Shown here: piece by piece, positions 59,431-64,000 of the stretch
Layout: the number at the start of each line of letters is the position of its first letter
How positions within the stretch are numbered: the stretch's first letter is position 1
Source: Piper betle
Taxonomy: Eukaryota > Streptophyta > Magnoliopsida > Piperales > Piperaceae
Reading direction: 5' to 3'
NCBI GenBank assembly: GCA_033002965.1
Contig: JAURVB010014569.1
Coordinates: forward strand, 1-64,000
Length of the DNA stretch: 64,000 nt
Made by a program: the position numbers and the translations under genes
The notes under the pieces: generated by a model
Databases searched by the model: none
What the model saw: only the letters and a program-made list of their open reading frames with translations
Told to the model about the DNA's origin: nothing

Positions 59431-59442
59431 TGGTATTAGAGC
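59431..59442 (+). promoter_or_regulatory. Primer binding site (tRNA-Met type) of F1
   Basis: TGGTATTAGAGC, four bases after the LTR end; one base differs from the usual TGGTATCAGAGC. Confidence 0.85.
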
Positions 59443-59618
59443 AAACTCTCGATCAATTCAGTTGGAAAATATTTTCATACGTGATGTGTGTGCAACGATT
59501 GCTTCAAGTCCAGCTGGCAGGTATACATTTCTTTCCTTGTTGCCTTTGATTTACAAATTTCTCATCAATGGGTAGTGTGGCAATATTTTCAGGATTGGAT
59601 CAGTGAGTAGAGGTAATC

Positions 59619-60044
59619 ATGGTAAGAACTCAAAGTACTCGGAACAGGACTCCATCACCTCCTTCTCCCAGACAAGCTAGCCCTACTCATGTTCATAGTG
59701 AGATAATGTCTAGCCAATCTAGAGCCATGCCGTCCCTAGGAAATCCCAATGAGCCAAGCCTAGTAAGCCGCCATAGTGGAAGCCATCATAGTGGAAGCTG
59801 CCACAACATTAGAAGCTGTCAGACTGAAAAGGAGACTATCATTGCATGGTTAGCAGAGGTACAAATACAGATGCAACAGAGTCAAGAGGAATTCGAAATG
59901 GAACTACAACAAATAGCTCTAGCCGTAGCACGAATAGAGAAGAAATTAGCTGTGAATGATGAGACAGGAGGGAATCCTAAGTTCCCATGGACCCTCCGCC
60001 ACAGCCTCTTCCATCGTTACATCATGGGACCACTCTTACAATAA
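59619..60044 (+). CDS. Gag-like N-terminal protein of non-autonomous F1 element
   Basis: 141 residues starting M-V-R-T, as gag does in this clade (the F3 gag start at 19975 is similar). Residues 1-35 are basic and proline/serine-rich; 45-70 are rich in His and Ser; about 71-112 (E-K-E-T-I-I ... I-E-K-K-L) can form an amphipathic helix or coiled coil. The capsid and zinc knuckle are missing and the frame ends in sequence that looks like a deletion joint. It has no stop, unlike other coding parts here. Whether it is expressed is unknown; it may simply be the undeleted start of gag. Confidence 0.55.
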   Translation: MVRTQSTRNRTPSPPSPRQASPTHVHSEIMSSQSRAMPSLGNPNEPSLVSRHSGSHHSGSCHNIRSCQTEKETIIAWLAEVQIQMQQSQEEFEMELQQIALAVARIEKKLAVNDETGGNPKFPWTLRHSLFHRYIMGPLLQ

Positions 60045-60368
60045 TTGCACTTGTGAGCCAGGCTGGACAGGGATAAAGAGGTAGTGATCAGCAATCACCG
60101 AGATAGAAGCAAAGGGGTCCGAATCGGAGAGGAATGATGGCTGTCATGACAGGACAAGAACAGATGGCTTTGGACTAGAGTGGAATGCGGATAACACCAC
60201 TAGCAGGACCGTCTACTTCTGCACCACCATGGGTAGTGGGGATGGACATAGCCACAATTGCTAAAGCACTCGAGGATACGACAGACATGACAGGTATGCA
60301 TGCATTCTACTTCAGATTTTAGATTTAATGGATAGCTACGAGAGTAAAGCCTCCTTGATTTAAAATTT

Positions 60369-60399
60369 TGAGGATGAAATTTTTATAAGGAGGGAAAGT
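60369..60399 (+). promoter_or_regulatory. F1 polypurine tract region
   Basis: GAGGATGAAATTTTTATAAG followed by GAGGGAAAG directly before the 3' LTR at 60400; typical of Del/Tekay elements. Confidence 0.8.
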
Positions 60400-62761
60400 C
60401 GTAAAACCCGTGACTTGAGTCAGGGTTTTATAGTCCATACCTGTCGATTTAACAGTTATTTCAATGGGGTCAATTTCAGAACACGTGTACCGAGCCAATG
60501 CCGGTCTTGTGTTATGAACCATGAGAGTCATGTGTGCCTAAGTATATGATGATAACATTAGTAAGGCAACAACAGAATGAGTTATTAGAATATATAAGAG
60601 TACGCTAGATTTTTCTTTATTTATTTTAATTAGATCGTAAAATTATTTTTACACCGAATAATACATTAGGATACGTTACGGGCAGTTTGGTTAGGTTATT
60701 AGTTATAGAGCTTGTCATTGTAATATTATGTGTACTATATTTTATGGGATTTCCCCTTTTTTTCTTGATTTTTAGAATTATTATGAGTTAGTATTATTTT
60801 TCTAAAGTCAGAGTTGAGTCAAGTTTTAATTACAAGACGGCCATTCATTTTCCTCACCGACCACTAGTTTCTCTCACCAACCATTCTTTTTCTCACCTAC
60901 CATTCATTTTTCTCACTAACCGTTCATTTTTTTACCAACCATTCATTTTTCTCACCGACCAATCATTTTCTTCCCCCTTCACATCTATTTATTGCACACC
61001 TCCGACACTATCACTATCCAGCCACCACCATCCTCCTCACCCAACTTCCTTCTTCTTTTTCTCCCTTCCCTCTTTCCCATGATCTTCACATGAGCCAGCC
61101 ACAACCGTGTCGCCATCGCCGCATGACTGACAATTAGATATATAAGTTTAACAAATTTTATTTGATTGTTTTATGACTTTGGTGTGATTGTAAATAGGTG
61201 TTGATTTAAATTTAAATGCATGTTAATGGATGATAATAATGAATTAGAGTTTGAATTTAAATGCAGGTAAATAAATGTTGTCTTGTATGGATTGATGAGG
61301 AGTGTATCATTTATGCATTATACCGAGTGTTAGTATTTAGCCTTGATGTGTAGGTACGAGCGTAGGAGCTTGCCACCTAGGTGTGTGTATACGATTGGAG
61401 CTTCTACCAGGTCCGTTAGGACTCGTTTCTTGTTTATGCTCTATTCTATTCTGTATTGTGTTAATACATGCTGGATAGTTAAGTGGTATTTTATTGAATC
61501 CCACTTAACCCGGGTCATTTAATCGATTGATCTTCCAAATTAATAACCCTCGAGGATGAGATTCTTCGAGTATGTTTTCATAAACAAGATCTACTACAAA
61601 TTGCCTTCGGGCCTATTATATAAATCCCTTCCTAGACCTATATATAGTTTTATCGAGTTTTCAGTGATACGAGAGATGGGGAAAACCGACTGGCACATAC
61701 AATGAGCGGGTGCACGTGCTAGTCAAAGCGGGCTCTGGATTAGTGAGCGGGTTGTTCCAATCGTGAGGGATCCTGACAACTCCTGTTTTGAGTTCCTCAC
61801 ACTCGAAGAAATGTGGAGGTTTACGGGTACTGTTTAGTACAACGCATATCTAGACTTATGGTTCAAAGGGTACTAAAGGCGACTGCTTGAGAGTACTTGG
61901 TTAATCATGAAGAAAAGGAGACGGCTTAGGATATATTACTAGTCCCAAGGGACCAGGAAATGAAATGAGAAAATCAGCAGGAGTAGAACAGTCAGTTCTG
62001 GACGCTACCCGATCTGCAGCCTAGTGGCTCCTTAGTAGGTGCCCTTTAGAGAGTTCACGAGAAGTAGATGATTGTTTTCTTTCATATGGGAGTTTGCTCT
62101 TATAGCCAATTTGATATTAGTTATATTTTTGCACTAGTAACACTCGTTATTGACGTATTTTTATAATATATATAGGTGATGTTCATGAGTAGGATGAGTC
62201 CGCTTGGACGGAGGAGCAGTGATGTCTCTTGCACATGCGCACACGCGCTGATCCAATGTTTGTTTTGACTATTTTAATTGTGTTGTTATGTTATTATGAA
62301 CAATGAAATACTTATGAAGATTGTGGTAAATAGAAATGGATAGTGATATTATAATTTGAAACAGATATTATTGTGCAGAATGATAAAAGTGAAATATGAA
62401 TAGAATGAACAAGTGGGTTGAGACCCAAATGTTGAGAATATTTTGATGTGATCGAATTAAATGTTTATGTGAAAAATATGATGTAACGAATGTATATTAA
62501 TGTACATAATTATACATGATGTATATAATTTTATCGATTTTCATCAAAATTATTTTCGTATGCAAATTGGTTTTCGTGTCATTCATGTAGTATGCATGTT
62601 AAGTTTATTTTTGTGTATTCATTCATACATAGTGATGAACATCTTCCATTTCGAAAAGCCGAGAGTAGATCCACAGGGTTGGGTTTGGATTAGCCAACTT
62701 AATTGGGACCAGCAAAATTCTGCTTCAGTTCACAAGCATGAACTGAAATTGGGGTGTTAGA
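60400..62761 (+). repeat. F1 3' LTR of the internally deleted element
   Basis: Starts CGTAAAACCC (TG changed to CG) and ends GGGGTGTTAGA. Block order is as in the 5' LTR, with the minisatellite at 60836-60975, inverted repeat at 61478-61486 / 61501-61509 and TATA at 61639-61646. Confidence 0.87.
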
Positions 62762-62766
62762 GTAGA

Positions 62767-64000
62767 TAAATGACTTATTATGTACAATAAAATATAATCA
62801 TACAAGTTCGGCCACTTAGGTGGCTAATAAGCTTAACTATCATAAACGATCATCAATGTACATAAAAATATTAAAATAAAATTGTCTTGTAGAAGTATAA
62901 TTATTCGTTCAAACCATGTAATCGAACCCTTTGGTTGAGCCTATGCTTCCATAGTTAGCCATCATCTAAAAAACAACCCACGTTGGTTCTAAAATCAAAG
63001 GAAGAAGATAAGAAAGAGCAGATAAGAAAAGGTGGGTGAGGATTTTAGGCCATCAAATATGAAACCAACCAAAGGGGAAGAAGGGTTCTTCATGACAAAT
63101 CTATGAAAATGGGGGCTCACAGGCTAAAAGAAAAAGAAAGAAAAAAGAAGAGGTGAAAAAAGAAGCACAAAAGGAATAGGAAAGGGGAGTAGCCCCTCGT
63201 TGAAAATCCATCTCTAGTAACCCCCTAACCCACTAGATCAGAGTTTGGAGTTCCTTCGACACAACCCAGCCGAGATCTGTAGCTAAGGAAGCCCGATGTC
63301 GTGTGAATCTCGCAGCCAAGCACCAATCAGAGCAAGAAGCAGGTGAAAGAGGCTGACTTTGGAGCCTTTCGCCGCCAACCAACACCATTACTGACCAAGT
63401 TAAGATGCCAATATTGTAGCTTGCATATCCCTCTGTCAACCCATGCCATTCCATTCCACCAAGGATGCTTGTCGTCGCCGAGAAATAGCCCTGAAAACTC
63501 CCACCAGAGCAGCAAAGAAAAAAGGTGCAAAAGAGTGACCAGCTTTGGGCCCTCCATCTAGCCAGCTCAGGTTGTCTCCGGCCACACCAACAGTTCCACT
63601 TGGCTCACCTCAACACCGACAATAGAACCAAACCAAAACTTTACGCTCAGAAATCTCGTTGTTGCTGGGAAATAGCCCAAAAGACCGTCGCCGGAGTAGC
63701 ACAACAGCAGCAAGCGGTCAACATCTACGAGTTTGGTTGGCCAATCACCGCTACCGCAAGGCAATCCACTGTCTCTAATCAGTCCCTATCATCTCCGGAA
63801 ACAAACCCAAATCAAGACCCTCCGCATTCAGCCGCCACCGTTGCCAAAAAATAGTGACAGAGCCGGGCTGAAAACCAGTTCCACTGGAACTTTTGGGTGC
63901 TACCTCTATTGATCAAAGGTGCCTTCAGCCACTAGATCACAACAATATGCTTCTTCTATCTGAGATCCACATATCTGGTGGTCTTCCCTCGTCGTCATCA
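62767..64000. other. Unrecognised; moderately GC-rich at the end
   Basis: From about 63230 GC content rises and frames of 60-109 residues occur on both strands (63343-63561, 63525-63854, minus 63327-63557), all rich in Ser, Pro, Gln. None has a known domain. The look is that of another LTR or an untranslated leader, cut by the window end. Confidence 0.4.

Larger units (their letters stand above)
57040..62761 (+). mobile_element. F1 element with both LTRs and a ~970 bp interior (non-autonomous, Del/Tekay-like)
   Basis: 5' LTR 57040-59426, primer site 59431-59442, gag-like frame 59619-60044, polypurine tract near 60387-60398, 3' LTR 60400-62761. Pol is absent. Flanks are ACAGA (57035-57039) and GTAGA (62762-62766), a possible but imperfect target duplication. 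The LTRs differ at many positions, so the insertion is old. It anchors the interpretation of the other F1 sequences as solo or truncated LTRs and fixes their sense strand. Confidence 0.88.

Noticed and set aside
63343..63854. Ser/Pro/Gln-rich frames near the window end
   Set aside because: Frames are open on both strands, no domain is recognised, and the sequence is cut by the window end.

Overview
The window looks like nuclear DNA of a flowering plant: AT-rich, dominated by Ty3/gypsy LTR retrotransposons of chromovirus type with tRNA-Met primer sites, plus a piece of an endogenous pararetrovirus (Caulimoviridae) and one plant-type 8-cysteine lipid-transfer protein gene. The sequence does not let me name the species. 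No rRNA, organellar block, CRISPR or bacterial-type operon was seen.

I grouped the LTRs into four families by their termini. F1 LTRs are 2.4-3 kb, begin TGTAAAACCC and end GTTACA (Del/Tekay-like). F2 LTRs are 1.1-2.3 kb, and on the + strand begin TGTAACGACC and end TTTACA; I infer their sense strand is minus. F3 is a 16.5 kb chromovirus with ~1.8-2.2 kb LTRs. F4 has 339 bp LTRs (Reina-like). Target-site duplications (TSDs) were found by eye for most insertions and give a relative order.

Layout. 1-2330: F2 LTRs nested in an F3 LTR, then flank. 2331-3552: unmatched DNA and a broken pararetroviral reverse transcriptase. 3553-6505: a second copy of the upstream region of the lipid-transfer protein gene, without the gene. 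6506-12427: F3 fragment and F1 LTRs in opposite orientations. 13331-14450: F2 solo LTR. 15114-15565: a miniature (TRIM) element. 17974-34472: the F3 element, carrying an F2 solo LTR in pol and, in its 3' LTR, an F1 LTR (with another F1 LTR inside it) and an F2 solo LTR. 34473-39041: flank, a MITE candidate, low-information DNA. 39042-39428: the lipid-transfer protein gene (minus strand). 39430-50540: its upstream region, split by the F4 element, whose 3' LTR carries an F1 solo LTR. 50541-57034: AT-rich DNA with diverged tandem repeats and a possible small copia-like element. 57040-62761: an F1 element with both LTRs but only a ~970 bp interior coding a gag-like N-terminus. 62767-64000: unrecognised.

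The main larger-scale structure is a segmental duplication: 355-2330 matches 33288-35234, and 3553-6505 matches 39430-41544 plus 49664-50540, in the same order and orientation. The left copy lost the lipid-transfer protein coding region, and a pararetroviral fragment now abuts its promoter. Nearly all other coding potential is decayed retrotransposon gag-pol; the lipid-transfer protein is the only host gene I would defend.
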